From: Sphingomonas hankookensis
Lineage (GTDB): Bacteria > Pseudomonadota > Alphaproteobacteria > Sphingomonadales > Sphingomonadaceae
Assembly (NCBI RefSeq): GCF_028551275.1
Contig: NZ_CP117028.1
Coordinates: forward strand, 1-64,000
Reading direction: 5' to 3'
Length of the DNA stretch: 64,000 nt
A program made the position numbers and the translations under genes. This document shows, piece after piece, positions 42,491-50,738 of this stretch (positions are counted from its first letter, which is position 1; every line of letters starts with the position of its first letter). The notes under the pieces were generated by a model. It was not told the DNA's origin, did no database searches, and saw nothing but the letters and a program-made list of their open reading frames with translations.

Positions 42491-43428
42491 CAACCGTTGG
42501 TCTGCGACGTCAACCTCGCCGCCAACCCCCGCCCCGAAACCCACGCCCCCTCGACCCGCGGCGCGACCAGCCAGTCGCCGCACGCCCCCAGCCCCTCGGC
42601 CCAATAGCACCCGACGCCCGCGCCGTCCGACCGCGCATAGCGCCAGCGATGCGCCGCCCCGACCACCGGCGCCGGCAACCCCGCCACCCGCTCGCCCAGC
42701 GCCGCAGTCAGCTGCGCCACCACCCAGTCCCGCTCCGCCTCGACATGACGCTCCGACCAGTCGGCATCGGCATGGATCGTCCACGCCTCGCCCCCGCCAT
42801 GGCCGGGCTTGGCCGGGTTGCGCGCCGCCCGGTCGATGACCCCGTGCCCGTCGAGCAAATCCGGCGCATCGATCGCCGCATCGAACCCCAGCATCACCGT
42901 CCAGCACGGCGCCGAACGATGCCCGCGCGCCAGCTCCGCCAGCGCATCGTCCACGCCCTCGGCCAACGGCACGACCTGTTCGGCCGGCAGCGCCAGCACC
43001 ACCGCATCGAACGGCCCGACCGCTTCGCCCTCCAGCTCGACCCGCCAACGCCCGCCGTCACGCCGCACCCCATGGACATGGCTCGACCAGCGCACGTCGA
43101 GCGCATCGGCCATCGCTTTCAGCGGCGCATCCATGACCGGCGTGCCGACCCACGCATCCTCGCCCGCCGCCGGCCAGCGCGCGGCGATCCCCGCCGCTTC
43201 CCATGCCTGCAACTGCGCGACGAAGCCCGCGTCCCGCCCGGTCATGTACAGCGCCCCGAAATCGAACGCAAAATCCTGGCCGTCGGCCGACACCGCCCGG
43301 CTCGCCATCCGCCCGCTCGGCCGCCGCCCCTTGTCGAACAGCGTGACCGTCCGTCCCGCTTCGTGGAGCGCAGTGGCACAGGACAGCCCGGCCATCCCCG
43401 CGCCGATGATCGCAATCTCGCCCACCAT
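42490..43428 (-). CDS. FAD-dependent oxidoreductase, renalase/amine oxidase-like
   Basis: This 312-residue flavoprotein has the Rossmann motif IAIIGAGMAGLSCATALHEAG, a second FAD segment (DKGRRPSGRMASR) and a C-terminal block ACGDWLVAPRVEGAWVSGRGLA. The arrangement is like the renalase-type NAD(P)/FAD oxidoreductases common in proteobacteria. GGGAGA precedes ATG 43428. It is divergent from a blue-light LOV-HTH regulator across a 129-base gap, so light control is plausible. The substrate is unknown. Confidence 0.82.
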   Translation of the reverse strand: MVGEIAIIGAGMAGLSCATALHEAGRTVTLFDKGRRPSGRMASRAVSADGQDFAFDFGALYMTGRDAGFVAQLQAWEAAGIAARWPAAGEDAWVGTPVMDAPLKAMADALDVRWSSHVHGVRRDGGRWRVELEGEAVGPFDAVVLALPAEQVVPLAEGVDDALAELARGHRSAPCWTVMLGFDAAIDAPDLLDGHGVIDRAARNPAKPGHGGGEAWTIHADADWSERHVEAERDWVVAQLTAALGERVAGLPAPVVGAAHRWRYARSDGAGVGCYWAEGLGACGDWLVAPRVEGAWVSGRGLAARLTSQTNG

Positions 43429-43557
43429 GCCATCTCCCGTTTTCGCTGCGACGCAACGCACGGGCCGGACACGATGTTGCCGCGCTGCGTTTCCCGGTGC
43501 AAAGGCAACCATCTGGAGCGGCCAATCGGGGCCGCCGGTCGGTTCGGTCAGCAGCCC

Positions 43558-44127
43558 ATGTCCCCGCGCGAAATGATTACCGGAAGCGCCATCGCCGCCG
43601 TCATCAGCGACCCCAATCTGCCCGACACGCCGATCATCGCCTGCAACCAGGCGTTCATCGACCTGACCGGCTATGCCGAGGACGAGATTCTCGGCCGCAA
43701 CTGCCGCTTCCTGCGCGGCGCGGATACCGAGGAGACCGCGACCGAGGAACTGCGCGCCGCCGTCCGCGAACGTCGCGCGACGCTGGTCGAGATCCTCAAT
43801 TACAAGAAGGACGGCACCCCGTTCCGCAACGCCGTCATGCTCGCGCCGATCTTCGGCGACGACGGGCGCCTGCGCTACATGCTCGGCTCGCAGATCGAGG
43901 TCGGCACGCCCCCCGACCATGACGCCGCCGCCCGCTTCGCCAACCTGACCCCGCGCCAGCGCGACGTGCTGAACGGGGTGATGCGCGGGCTGCTCAACAA
44001 ACAGATCGCCTATGAACTGGGCATCAGCGAACGCACGGTAAAGCTGCACCGCGCGGAAATGCTGCAGGCGCTCGGCTGCCGCACGGTCGCCGAAGCGATC
44101 CGCCTCGCCGTCGAACAGGGGCTGTAG
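43558..44127 (+). CDS. LOV-HTH blue-light transcription factor, EL222-like
   Basis: This 189-residue protein closely parallels EL222 of Erythrobacter litoralis. The LOV domain (about 5-115) has the FMN photoadduct Cys49 in GRNCRFL, plus IIACNQAFIDLTGY, EILNYKKDGTPFRNAVMLAPI and MLGSQIEV. A LuxR/GerE helix-turn-helix follows (LTPRQRDVLNGVMRGLLNKQIAYELGISERTVKLHRAEMLQAL). Light should free the HTH to dimerise and bind DNA. The start is uncertain: ATG 43558 is used, with ATG 43573 next. Confidence 0.92.
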   Translation: MSPREMITGSAIAAVISDPNLPDTPIIACNQAFIDLTGYAEDEILGRNCRFLRGADTEETATEELRAAVRERRATLVEILNYKKDGTPFRNAVMLAPIFGDDGRLRYMLGSQIEVGTPPDHDAAARFANLTPRQRDVLNGVMRGLLNKQIAYELGISERTVKLHRAEMLQALGCRTVAEAIRLAVEQGL

Positions 44128-44199
44128 CGCCCGCCGCCCCGTTCGGTTCTCGGCAGGCTCGAAGCAAACGGGGGGCAGGGGGGACCTCGCCCAACCCCC

Positions 44200-44365
44200 A
44201 CGTCACCCCGGACTGGATCCGGGGTCCCGCTTCTTCGCCGAAGTTGCCCCCCCGCGTCCCCGACCGCAACCCGTACCCCCGCGCAGGCGGGGTCCAGGGT
44301 CACGGGCGCAACCGTTGCTCTGCTGAACGCCGCCCCCCTCCTGCGCGGGCGCACAACCGCAGCCG
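44200..44365. repeat. family A half and degenerate family B pair
   Basis: The 401-base gap from 44128 to 44528 contains a family-A half (CACCCCGGACTGGATCCGGG, 44203-44231) and a worn family-B pair (from 44272, GTACCCCCGCGCAGGCGGGG, with a decayed right arm). The remaining bases up to 44528 show no gene I can support. Confidence 0.7.
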
Positions 44366-44528
44366 GCGCCTTTCCCGGTCGGTCCGCCCGCCGCCGACCC
44401 GCAAGTGTCAACTTCCGCCGCCATCGTACCGGCCTTGCCCCTTGGTACAGCTGTCACGCGCGCGCCGCTCCCCATCTTGGCCCCGACACATGAAAGGGTG
44501 GCGCTGCCGCCCGGAAAGGTTGCGTCCC

Positions 44529-44627
44529 ATGCCTCGCCCCGCCAAGATATTGATGACCTATCTGGGCGTCGTGCTGATGATGGCGATCCTCGCGCTGGTG
44601 TTGTTCTATCAGATGACCCATGGCTGA
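44529..44627 (+). CDS. 32-residue single-pass membrane protein
   Basis: The predicted product starts MPRPAKILMTYLG and is one hydrophobic helix (about residues 8-28). Its last 8 bases overlap the start of the DCC protein gene, which supports real, coupled translation. Its small size and coupling suggest a regulator or partner of the next gene. I do not recognise a family. Confidence 0.55.
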   Translation: MPRPAKILMTYLGVVLMMAILALVLFYQMTHG

Positions 44628-44985
44628 CCGGCCGTCCGCGCCGGCGCGGCTGACCGTGTGGTATGACGGCGGCTGTCCGCTGTGCCGGCGGGAAATCGCG
44701 CTGATGCAGCGGCTCGACCGGGGGCGGCGGATCGACTTCATCGATGCCGGCACCCCCGACACCTTCACCCCGATCGATCGCGGCCTGTTGCTGCAACGCT
44801 TTCACGCGCGCGAAAACGGGCGGATGGTGTCGGGCGCCGCCGCCTTCGCCGCGATGTGGCGCGCGATCCCGCTGTTGCGCCCGTTCGGCCTCGCCGCGCG
44901 CAACCGCATCGTGCTGCGCATGCTCGAACGCCTCTACCTCCGCTTCCTGCGCGTCCGCCCCGCGCTGCGACGGTGGGTGCGGTGA
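44620..44985 (+). CDS. DCC-family (DUF393) thiol-disulfide oxidoreductase-like protein
   Basis: This 121-residue protein has the family signature at its N-terminus, VWYDGGCPLCRREIALM, with a CxxC motif, then IDFIDAGTP and a middle AAFAAMWRAIP. DUF393/DCC proteins are thought to be thioredoxin-like; their partners are unknown. Its start overlaps the small membrane protein gene, and its stop overlaps the DUF427 gene (GTGA). Confidence 0.82.
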   Translation: MADRPSAPARLTVWYDGGCPLCRREIALMQRLDRGRRIDFIDAGTPDTFTPIDRGLLLQRFHARENGRMVSGAAAFAAMWRAIPLLRPFGLAARNRIVLRMLERLYLRFLRVRPALRRWVR

Positions 44986-45476
44986 CGCCGCGCCGCGAGT
45001 CCGTAGCGCCGGGGCAGGTCAGCGTGTGGGACTTTCCCCGCCCGGCCATCGCCGAGCCGTGCGACCGCCGCATCCGCATCGAACATCTGGGCAGGGTGAT
45101 CGCCGACACGACCCGCGCCGTGCGCACGCTGGAGACCAGCCACCCGCCCGGCTATTACCTGCCCCAGGACGATATTGCGATGGAGCTGCTGCGCCCCGCG
45201 CCCGGCCGGTCGCTGTGCGAATGGAAGGGGCAGGCGCGCTATTGGGACGTGGTCGTCGGCGATACCGTGCTGCCGCGGGTTGGGTGGAGCTATGCCGACC
45301 CGACGCCCGCCTTCCGCATCCTCGCCGGCCACATCGCCTTCTATGCCGGCCCGTTCGACCGCTGCACCGTCGACGGCGTAACCGTCACCCCGCAGCCGGG
45401 CGGCTTCTATGGCGGATGGATCACCCCCGACCTTGCCGGCCCGTTCAAGGGGCCACCGGGCACGATGGGCTGGTGA
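44982..45476 (+). CDS. DUF427-domain protein
   Basis: This 164-residue protein shows DUF427 blocks: VWDFPRPAIAEPCDRRIRIEHLGRVIADT, HPPGYYLPQDDI, CEWKGQARYWDV and AWSYADP-like GWSYADPTPAF. The function is unknown. The GTG start overlaps the DCC gene stop, so the three genes form one coupled operon. Confidence 0.82.
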   Translation: MTPRRESVAPGQVSVWDFPRPAIAEPCDRRIRIEHLGRVIADTTRAVRTLETSHPPGYYLPQDDIAMELLRPAPGRSLCEWKGQARYWDVVVGDTVLPRVGWSYADPTPAFRILAGHIAFYAGPFDRCTVDGVTVTPQPGGFYGGWITPDLAGPFKGPPGTMGW

Positions 45477-45538
45477 CGTGACACCGCCCCCGCTTCATGA
45501 CGAAGCAGGGGCGGCGCAGGCGTGGGGGCGGGGAAGGA

Positions 45539-45850
45539 TCAGCGCCCGGCGAGCGCGCGGTCCAGGTCGACGCCGCGGGCTTCCCACTCGCCGCGGGTCT
45601 TGCACACCTTGGTCAGGATGCGGCTGCCGGTGGTTTCGGTGCGGAAGCAGTAGCGGGCGTTGGGCGATGCCTTGAACGCGACCGCGGCGGGACCGGCGGC
45701 CAGCGTGACGCTGGTGGCGACCGAACCACCGGCAGCGACCGCGACCGGCGACGGGGCAGGGGCGGGGGCGGCTTCCGGCTCGGCGGCAAAGGCAGAGGTG
45801 GTCGCGGCCAGGCCGAGGACGATCGAAGCGATGGTGCGGATGACGGTCAT
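45539..45850 (-). CDS. small secreted protein with paired cysteines
   Basis: This 103-residue exported protein has a signal peptide (MTVIRTIASIVLGLAATTSAFA), an Ala-Pro-rich linker and a C-terminal motif RYCFRTETTGSRILTKVCKTRGEWEARG with two cysteines that probably form a disulfide. I have seen this motif in small sphingomonad proteins of unknown function. GGGAG precedes ATG 45850, which I preferred to the longer upstream frame. Confidence 0.75.
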   Translation of the reverse strand: MTVIRTIASIVLGLAATTSAFAAEPEAAPAPAPSPVAVAAGGSVATSVTLAAGPAAVAFKASPNARYCFRTETTGSRILTKVCKTRGEWEARGVDLDRALAGR

Positions 45851-45954
45851 GCTATGGCTCCCTTGAATTTCCGGTTGGTTCCGGTGATGCCGACAACATT
45901 GCACCCGCCGTGCCAGTTTTACGAAGGCAGCAATATCAATAGCTTACGCTACGA

Positions 45955-45966
45955 CTACAATTGTAG
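45955..45966. promoter_or_regulatory. CTACAATTGTAG palindrome, BlaI/CopY-box-like
   Basis: This perfect 12-base palindrome contains TACANNTGTA, the core bound by BlaI/MecI/CopY-type repressors. It lies in the divergent gap between the small secreted protein and the aldehyde dehydrogenase, in a locally AT-richer stretch. No such repressor is encoded in the window. Confidence 0.4.
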
Positions 45967-46098
45967 CTGTGGGATTCGCCGCCATTGTCAGGCGCCATTT
46001 CCCAACTCTTGGGATGCGCCCGCCGCAACCCCGCCCGCCGCCCGGCGTTGAAACCGCCAATCGCGTAACCTTCGCCACCTTTTCGCCCCCGGAGGCCC

Positions 46099-47463
46099 AT
46101 GTTCCACAGCACCAACCCCGCCACCGGGGAACGCTTCGCCACCCACCCCGAACTGACCGCCGACGAACTGGAGCAGAAGCTTGCCAAGGCCGCGACGGCG
46201 TTCGACCAATGGCGCCGGACCCCGATCGCCCACCGCGTCACGCTGCTGCGCGCCGTCGCCGATCGCTATGACGCGAACCGCGAGTCGCTAGCCCGCATGG
46301 CGACCGACGAGATGGGCAAGACGCTGAAATCGGCGCTGGCCGAGGTCGACAAATGCGCCGCCGCCTTCCGCCATTATGCCGATCACGGCCCGGCGATGCT
46401 GGAGCCCCAGCGCACCGAACTGACCGGCGGCGGCACGGCGGAGGTCACCTGGCTCCCGCAGGGTCCGGTGCTGGCGATCATGCCGTGGAACTTCCCCTAT
46501 TGGCAGGCGGTCCGCTTCCTCGCCCCAACCATCCTCGCCGGCAATGTCGCGCTCCTCAAGCACGCCAGCATCGTGCAGGGCGTGGCGGCCCTGATGGAGG
46601 AAATGGCGCTGGAGGCCGGCGCACCGGAGGGGCTGTTCCAGAACCTCGCCATCAAATCCTCCGCCATCGCCGACCTGATCGCCGACGACCGTATCGTCGC
46701 GGTGACGCTGACCGGCAGCGAGGGGGCAGGGGTCGCCGTCGCGGAACAAGCCGGGCGGAACCTCAAGAAGGTCGTGCTGGAACTGGGCGGCTCGGACCCG
46801 TTCATCGTCATGCCCTCGGCCGACCTCGACGCGGCGGTCAAGGCGGCGGTGACCGGTCGCATCCAGAATAGCGGCCAGTCATGCATCTGCGCCAAGCGGA
46901 TGATCGTCCACGCCGATATCTACGACGCGTTCCTCGACCGCTATGCGGCGGCGATGCGCGCGGTAAAGGCCGGCGACCCGACCGATCCGGCCAGCGACAT
47001 GGGGCCGCTCAGCAGCTTCGAACAGCGTGACACCGTCCTCGAACAGCTGGCCGAGGCCAAGCGGCAGGGCGCGACACTGTTGTTCGGCGGGGAGAAGCCC
47101 GACCTGCCCGGCGCGTATCTCACCGCCGGCATCCTGACCGACGTGCCGCTCGACAGCCCGCTGATGGCGGAGGAGATTTTCGGCCCCATCGCCATGGTCT
47201 TCCGCGCGGCCGATATCGACGACGCGATCCGCATCGCCAACGCGATCCCGTTCGGCCTCGGCTCGGCGGTGTGGACGCAGGACGAAGCCGAACAGGACCG
47301 CTTCGTCCGCGACATCGCCGCGGGCATGACCGCGATCAACCAGATGCTCGCCTCCTCGCCCGAAGCCCCGTTCGGCGGCATCAAGCGCTCCGGCCATGGC
47401 CGCGAGCTGGGCCCGTTCGGCCTGCACGAGTTCATGAACCTGAAGACGGTCTTCCGGCCGTAG
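46099..47463 (+). CDS. aldehyde dehydrogenase, succinate-semialdehyde dehydrogenase type
   Basis: This 454-residue NAD(P)-dependent enzyme has the ALDH blocks PWNFPYWQAVRFLAPTILAGN, the cofactor loop TLTGSEGAG, the general base in VLELGGSDPF, the catalytic cysteine in NSGQSCICAKR and EEIFGP. The length and start (FHSTNPATGERF) fit the short SSADH group. It converts a semialdehyde to its acid in the cytoplasm. It might also serve as the missing 2-oxoglutarate-semialdehyde step of the hydroxyproline pathway, but it is 33 kb away and that is speculative. Confidence 0.88.
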   Translation: MFHSTNPATGERFATHPELTADELEQKLAKAATAFDQWRRTPIAHRVTLLRAVADRYDANRESLARMATDEMGKTLKSALAEVDKCAAAFRHYADHGPAMLEPQRTELTGGGTAEVTWLPQGPVLAIMPWNFPYWQAVRFLAPTILAGNVALLKHASIVQGVAALMEEMALEAGAPEGLFQNLAIKSSAIADLIADDRIVAVTLTGSEGAGVAVAEQAGRNLKKVVLELGGSDPFIVMPSADLDAAVKAAVTGRIQNSGQSCICAKRMIVHADIYDAFLDRYAAAMRAVKAGDPTDPASDMGPLSSFEQRDTVLEQLAEAKRQGATLLFGGEKPDLPGAYLTAGILTDVPLDSPLMAEEIFGPIAMVFRAADIDDAIRIANAIPFGLGSAVWTQDEAEQDRFVRDIAAGMTAINQMLASSPEAPFGGIKRSGHGRELGPFGLHEFMNLKTVFRP

Positions 47464-47484
47464 GAGGCGGCCTATTCTCTGGCC

Positions 47485-47570
47485 GTACCCCCGCGCAGGC
47501 GGGGGTCCAGGGTCACACCCACAGGCCGCAGTTTTCCTGGCTCTGGACCCCCGCCTGCGCGGGGGCACGG
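47485..47570. repeat. family B inverted pair
   Basis: TACCCCCGCGCAGGCGGGGG and CCCCCGCCTGCGCGGGGGCA face each other after the aldehyde dehydrogenase. Confidence 0.78.
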
Positions 47571-47640
47571 GTAGGGGAAGTATCGCCGAGGTCCTGCCTT
47601 CGCGGAAACAGCGACCGTTTAGCCCCCCCCAAACAGCAAA

Positions 47641-47664
47641 CGGCGCGGGATCCCTCCCGCGCCG
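47641..47664 (-). terminator. intrinsic terminator-like hairpin after katG
   Basis: Perfect 10-base arms CGGCGCGGGA and TCCCGCGCCG enclose a 4-base loop. On the minus strand TTTGCTGTTT follows. It lies 27 bases past the katG stop. Confidence 0.6.
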
Positions 47665-47691
47665 CTCACCTTCAACCGAAACGCCCGAAAA

Positions 47692-49926
47692 TCAGGCCGG
47701 TTCGGCAACCCCGATCGGCTGCACGCTGTCGTGGTTCTGTTCCACGTCGAACCGGTCGGCGTTCATCACCTTGGTCCATGCCGTGACGAAATCGCGCACG
47801 AACTTTTCCTCATGCCCGTTCTCGGCATAGACCTCGGCCACCGCGCGCAGCTGGCTGTTCGACCCGAAGATCAGGTCGGTGCGCGTCGCGCGCCAGCGCT
47901 CGTGCTGCCCGGCGCGGTCATAGCCGATGAACTCCTCGTCGGCGCTGGTGTCGACCACCTTCCAGAAGGTGTCGTTGTTCAGCAGGTTGACGAAGAAGTC
48001 GTTGGTCAGCTGCCCCTTGCGGTCGGTGAACACGCCTTCCGGTGCGTCCTTGTAGTTGGCGCCGAGCACGCGCAGGCCACCGACCAGCACGGTCATTTCC
48101 GGCACCGACAGGCCCAGCAGCGACGCCCGGTCGAGCAGCAGCTCCTCGGTCTTCACGCTATGCTTGGTCTTGAGGTAATTGCGGAAGCCATCGGCGACCG
48201 GTTCCATCACCGCGAAGCTGTCGGCATCGGTCCATTCCTGCGTCGCGTCGCCGCGACCGCCGGTGAAGGGCACGTCGATCGCAAAGCCGGCATCCTTCGC
48301 CGCCTTCTCGATCGCCGCATTGCCGGCCAGCACGATCGCATCGGCCAGCGACAGGCTGCCCTTCAGCTCGCCGATCTTGGCGAGGACGGCCGACAGTTCC
48401 TCCGGCTCGTTCACCTTCCACCCGCGCTGCGGTTCCAGCGCGATGCGCGCGCCATTGGCGCCGCCGCGATGGTCCGACCGGCGATAGGTCGAGGCCGAGG
48501 CCCAGGCGGTCTTGACCAGCTGTCCGACCGAGAAGCCGGCGTCGAGGATCTTCGCCTTGAACGCCGCGACATCGGCGTCCGACGGCATGGTGCCGGCGGG
48601 CACCGGGTCCTGCCAGATCAGCGTCTCTTCCGGCACTTCCGGCCCGAGGTAGCGGACCTTCGGCCCCATGTCGCGGTGGGTCAGCTTGAACCAGGCGCGG
48701 GCAAAGGCGTCCTTGAACGCTTCATGGTCGTGGCGGAACTTCTCCGAAATGGCGCGCATCTCGGGATCGACCTTCAGCGCCATGTCGGCAGTGGTCATCA
48801 TCGTCGGCACCCGCAGGTTCGGATCATGCGCCGCGGGGGCCATGTCCTCTTCCTTCTGATTGATCGGCTGCCACTGCTTGGCACCCGCCGGGCTGCGCAC
48901 GAGTTCATACTCGTAATCGAGCAGCAGGCGGAAATAATTGCCCGACCATTCGGTGGGGGTGTTCACCCACGCGCCCTCGATGCCGCTGGTGGTGGTGTGC
49001 TCGCCAAAGCCGCTTTCGAAGCTGTTGGTCCAGCCCAGCCCCATCAGCGAGATATCGGCACCCTCGGGCGATTCCCCGACCAAGGTCGGATCGCCGGCAC
49101 CATGCGCCTTGCCAAAGGTATGCCCGCCGGCAGTCAGCGCGACGGTTTCCTCGACGTTCATCGCCATCCGGGCAAAGGTTTCCTTGATGTCGCGCGCCGA
49201 CTGCATCGCGTCGGGCACGCCACCGGGACCTTCCGGATTGACGTAGATCAGGCCCATCTGGATCGCGGCCAGCGGCTGTTCCAGCTCCAGCTCTTCCTCG
49301 GGCAGGATGCGGGTCTTGTTGTCGGGATGGCCGACGAACTGCTCTTCCGACCCCCAGTAAATGTCCTTTTCCGGCTCGAACACATCGGCACGACCGCCGC
49401 CGAAGCCGAACACCGGCCCGCCCATATTCTCGATCGCGACATTGCCGGCCAGGATGAACAGGTCGGCCCAGCTGATATGCTTGCCGTATTTCTGCTTGAT
49501 CGGCCACAACAGGCGGCGCGCCTTGTCGAGATTGCCGTTGTCCGGCCAGCTGTTGAGCGGGGCGAAGCGCTGCTGCCCGCTGTTCGCGCCACCGCGTCCG
49601 TCTGCGGTGCGGTAGGTGCCGGCGGCGTGCCACGCCATGCGGATGAACAGACCGCCATAATTGCCGTAATCGGCCGGCCACCAGGGCTGGCTGTCGGTCA
49701 TCAGCGCCTTCAGATCGGCCTTCAGCGCATGATAGTCGAGCTGCTTGAAGGCTTCGGCATAATCGAATTCATGCCCCATCGGGTCGGGCGAGGTGCCGCC
49801 CTGGTTGAGCACTTCCAGCGGCAGCGCATCAGGCCACCAGTCGCGGTTGGTGCGACCCACCAGCGATCGAACCGTGTTCGGTTGGTGGATCGGGCAGCCG
49901 CTCATCTCTCCGGTCTTTGCGTCCAT
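47692..49926 (-). CDS. katG: catalase-peroxidase KatG
   Basis: This 744-residue bifunctional haem enzyme destroys hydrogen peroxide. Distal pocket residues are in [12 protein letters not shown], the Trp-Tyr-Met crosslink residues in that Trp, [11 protein letters not shown] and [21 protein letters not shown]; the last block also holds the proximal histidine. The C-terminal haem-free duplicate domain (about 430-744) is complete. It begins [17 protein letters not shown]. It is a single gene with a terminator-like hairpin behind it. Control by peroxide is likely, but I see no clear operator. Confidence 0.96.
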   Translation of the reverse strand: MDAKTGEMSGCPIHQPNTVRSLVGRTNRDWWPDALPLEVLNQGGTSPDPMGHEFDYAEAFKQLDYHALKADLKALMTDSQPWWPADYGNYGGLFIRMAWHAAGTYRTADGRGGANSGQQRFAPLNSWPDNGNLDKARRLLWPIKQKYGKHISWADLFILAGNVAIENMGGPVFGFGGGRADVFEPEKDIYWGSEEQFVGHPDNKTRILPEEELELEQPLAAIQMGLIYVNPEGPGGVPDAMQSARDIKETFARMAMNVEETVALTAGGHTFGKAHGAGDPTLVGESPEGADISLMGLGWTNSFESGFGEHTTTSGIEGAWVNTPTEWSGNYFRLLLDYEYELVRSPAGAKQWQPINQKEEDMAPAAHDPNLRVPTMMTTADMALKVDPEMRAISEKFRHDHEAFKDAFARAWFKLTHRDMGPKVRYLGPEVPEETLIWQDPVPAGTMPSDADVAAFKAKILDAGFSVGQLVKTAWASASTYRRSDHRGGANGARIALEPQRGWKVNEPEELSAVLAKIGELKGSLSLADAIVLAGNAAIEKAAKDAGFAIDVPFTGGRGDATQEWTDADSFAVMEPVADGFRNYLKTKHSVKTEELLLDRASLLGLSVPEMTVLVGGLRVLGANYKDAPEGVFTDRKGQLTNDFFVNLLNNDTFWKVVDTSADEEFIGYDRAGQHERWRATRTDLIFGSNSQLRAVAEVYAENGHEEKFVRDFVTAWTKVMNADRFDVEQNHDSVQPIGVAEPA

Positions 49927-50080
49927 AGCTCAGGCTCTCCATCAGAATGGCGGTGAGACTAACCGCTAACGCCGCATCAGGGTAAGCAATTGTCTCGTTC
50001 ACACTTGGCGGAAAACTCGATTGGAGACGGTGGGGTCCGGCGGCGATGACGGCGATGCGCCGAAGCGCTATGGCCGGGCG

Positions 50081-50335
50081 ATGGCCCGCAAGAAGCGCAT
50101 CCTGAGAGCGACCATGGCCGATGGCTGGGTCAAGACCATCGGCCCGACCAACGCGCCCTTCACCCATTTCTGGCGGATCGTCGCCACGCTCGAAAATGGC
50201 AAGACCGAGGTCTTCTGGGGCCATGCCGCGTCGCTGAAGGAAGCGACCGGCAAGCGCGCCGCGACGCAGGACGCCGCCCGGCAACGGGGCTGGCGCGACT
50301 ATGCGTTCGAGGTGGTGGAGCTCGAGGAAGGGTGA
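50081..50335 (+). CDS. small conserved-looking protein of unknown function
   Basis: This is an 84-residue, basic product (MARKKRILRATMADGWVKTIG ... THFWRIVATLENGKTEVFWGHAAS ... GWRDYAFEVVELEE). The FWRIV/EVFWGHA strands suggest a compact beta domain. I do not recognise a family. The start is uncertain, with an upstream TTG at 50021. It is divergent from katG. Confidence 0.6.
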   Translation: MARKKRILRATMADGWVKTIGPTNAPFTHFWRIVATLENGKTEVFWGHAASLKEATGKRAATQDAARQRGWRDYAFEVVELEEG

Positions 50336-50344
50336 ACTTACCCC

Positions 50345-50440
50345 AAACCGTCGCCCCAGCGAAGGCTAGGGGCCTCCAGCGGCTCCTGTGACGTGCTACC
50401 AACGAGAGATCCCAGCCTTCGCTGGGATGACGTCTGGTCA
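50345..50440. repeat. family C inverted element
   Basis: CCCCAGCGAAGGCTAGGGGC, then CTCCAGCGGCTCCTGTGACG, then ATCCCAGCCTTCGCTGGGAT form a hairpin with a conserved inner segment. A near copy, including the inner segment, occurs at 53660. It is one of two such elements here. Confidence 0.75.
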
Positions 50441-50511
50441 AGCTCGGACGATCCGGACCCCTTTGTCACGCCCGGCTGCACGGAAATGACGAACGAAGCC
50501 TTACCCACAGC

Positions 50512-50600
50512 GTCACCCCGGGCTTGACCCGGGGTCCCGCTTCTTCTTCCCTCCGACCGTCGAGAGAAAGCGGGACCCCGGATCAAGTCCGGGGTGACGA
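50512..50600. repeat. REP-like inverted pair, family A
   Basis: CACCCCGGGCTTGACCCGGGG and GACCCCGGATCAAGTCCGG flank a short spacer in the gap before copA. With the family-C element it accounts for most of 50336-50738; the last 130 bases are the copA leader. Confidence 0.8.
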
Positions 50601-50738
50601 AGGGGCAAACGATCACCCAAACCCATCCCGTCTTTACATAATCATTCTTATCGGAACCGGGTAACGCTTGCCGTTCGCTGCCCGAACCGCCACAAAACCG
50701 GCGGGCCGCGCCGCTGCCCGTGTCGTCAGGAGTCCCTC

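Noticed and set aside
47731..49956. 741-codon plus-strand frame opposite katG
   Set aside because: Shadow of a certain gene; no domain signature.
50660..50690. GGAAC-N15-GTT upstream of copA as a second EcfG promoter
   Set aside because: Spacing is one or two bases shorter than the accepted pattern, and copper genes are not usual members of that regulon.
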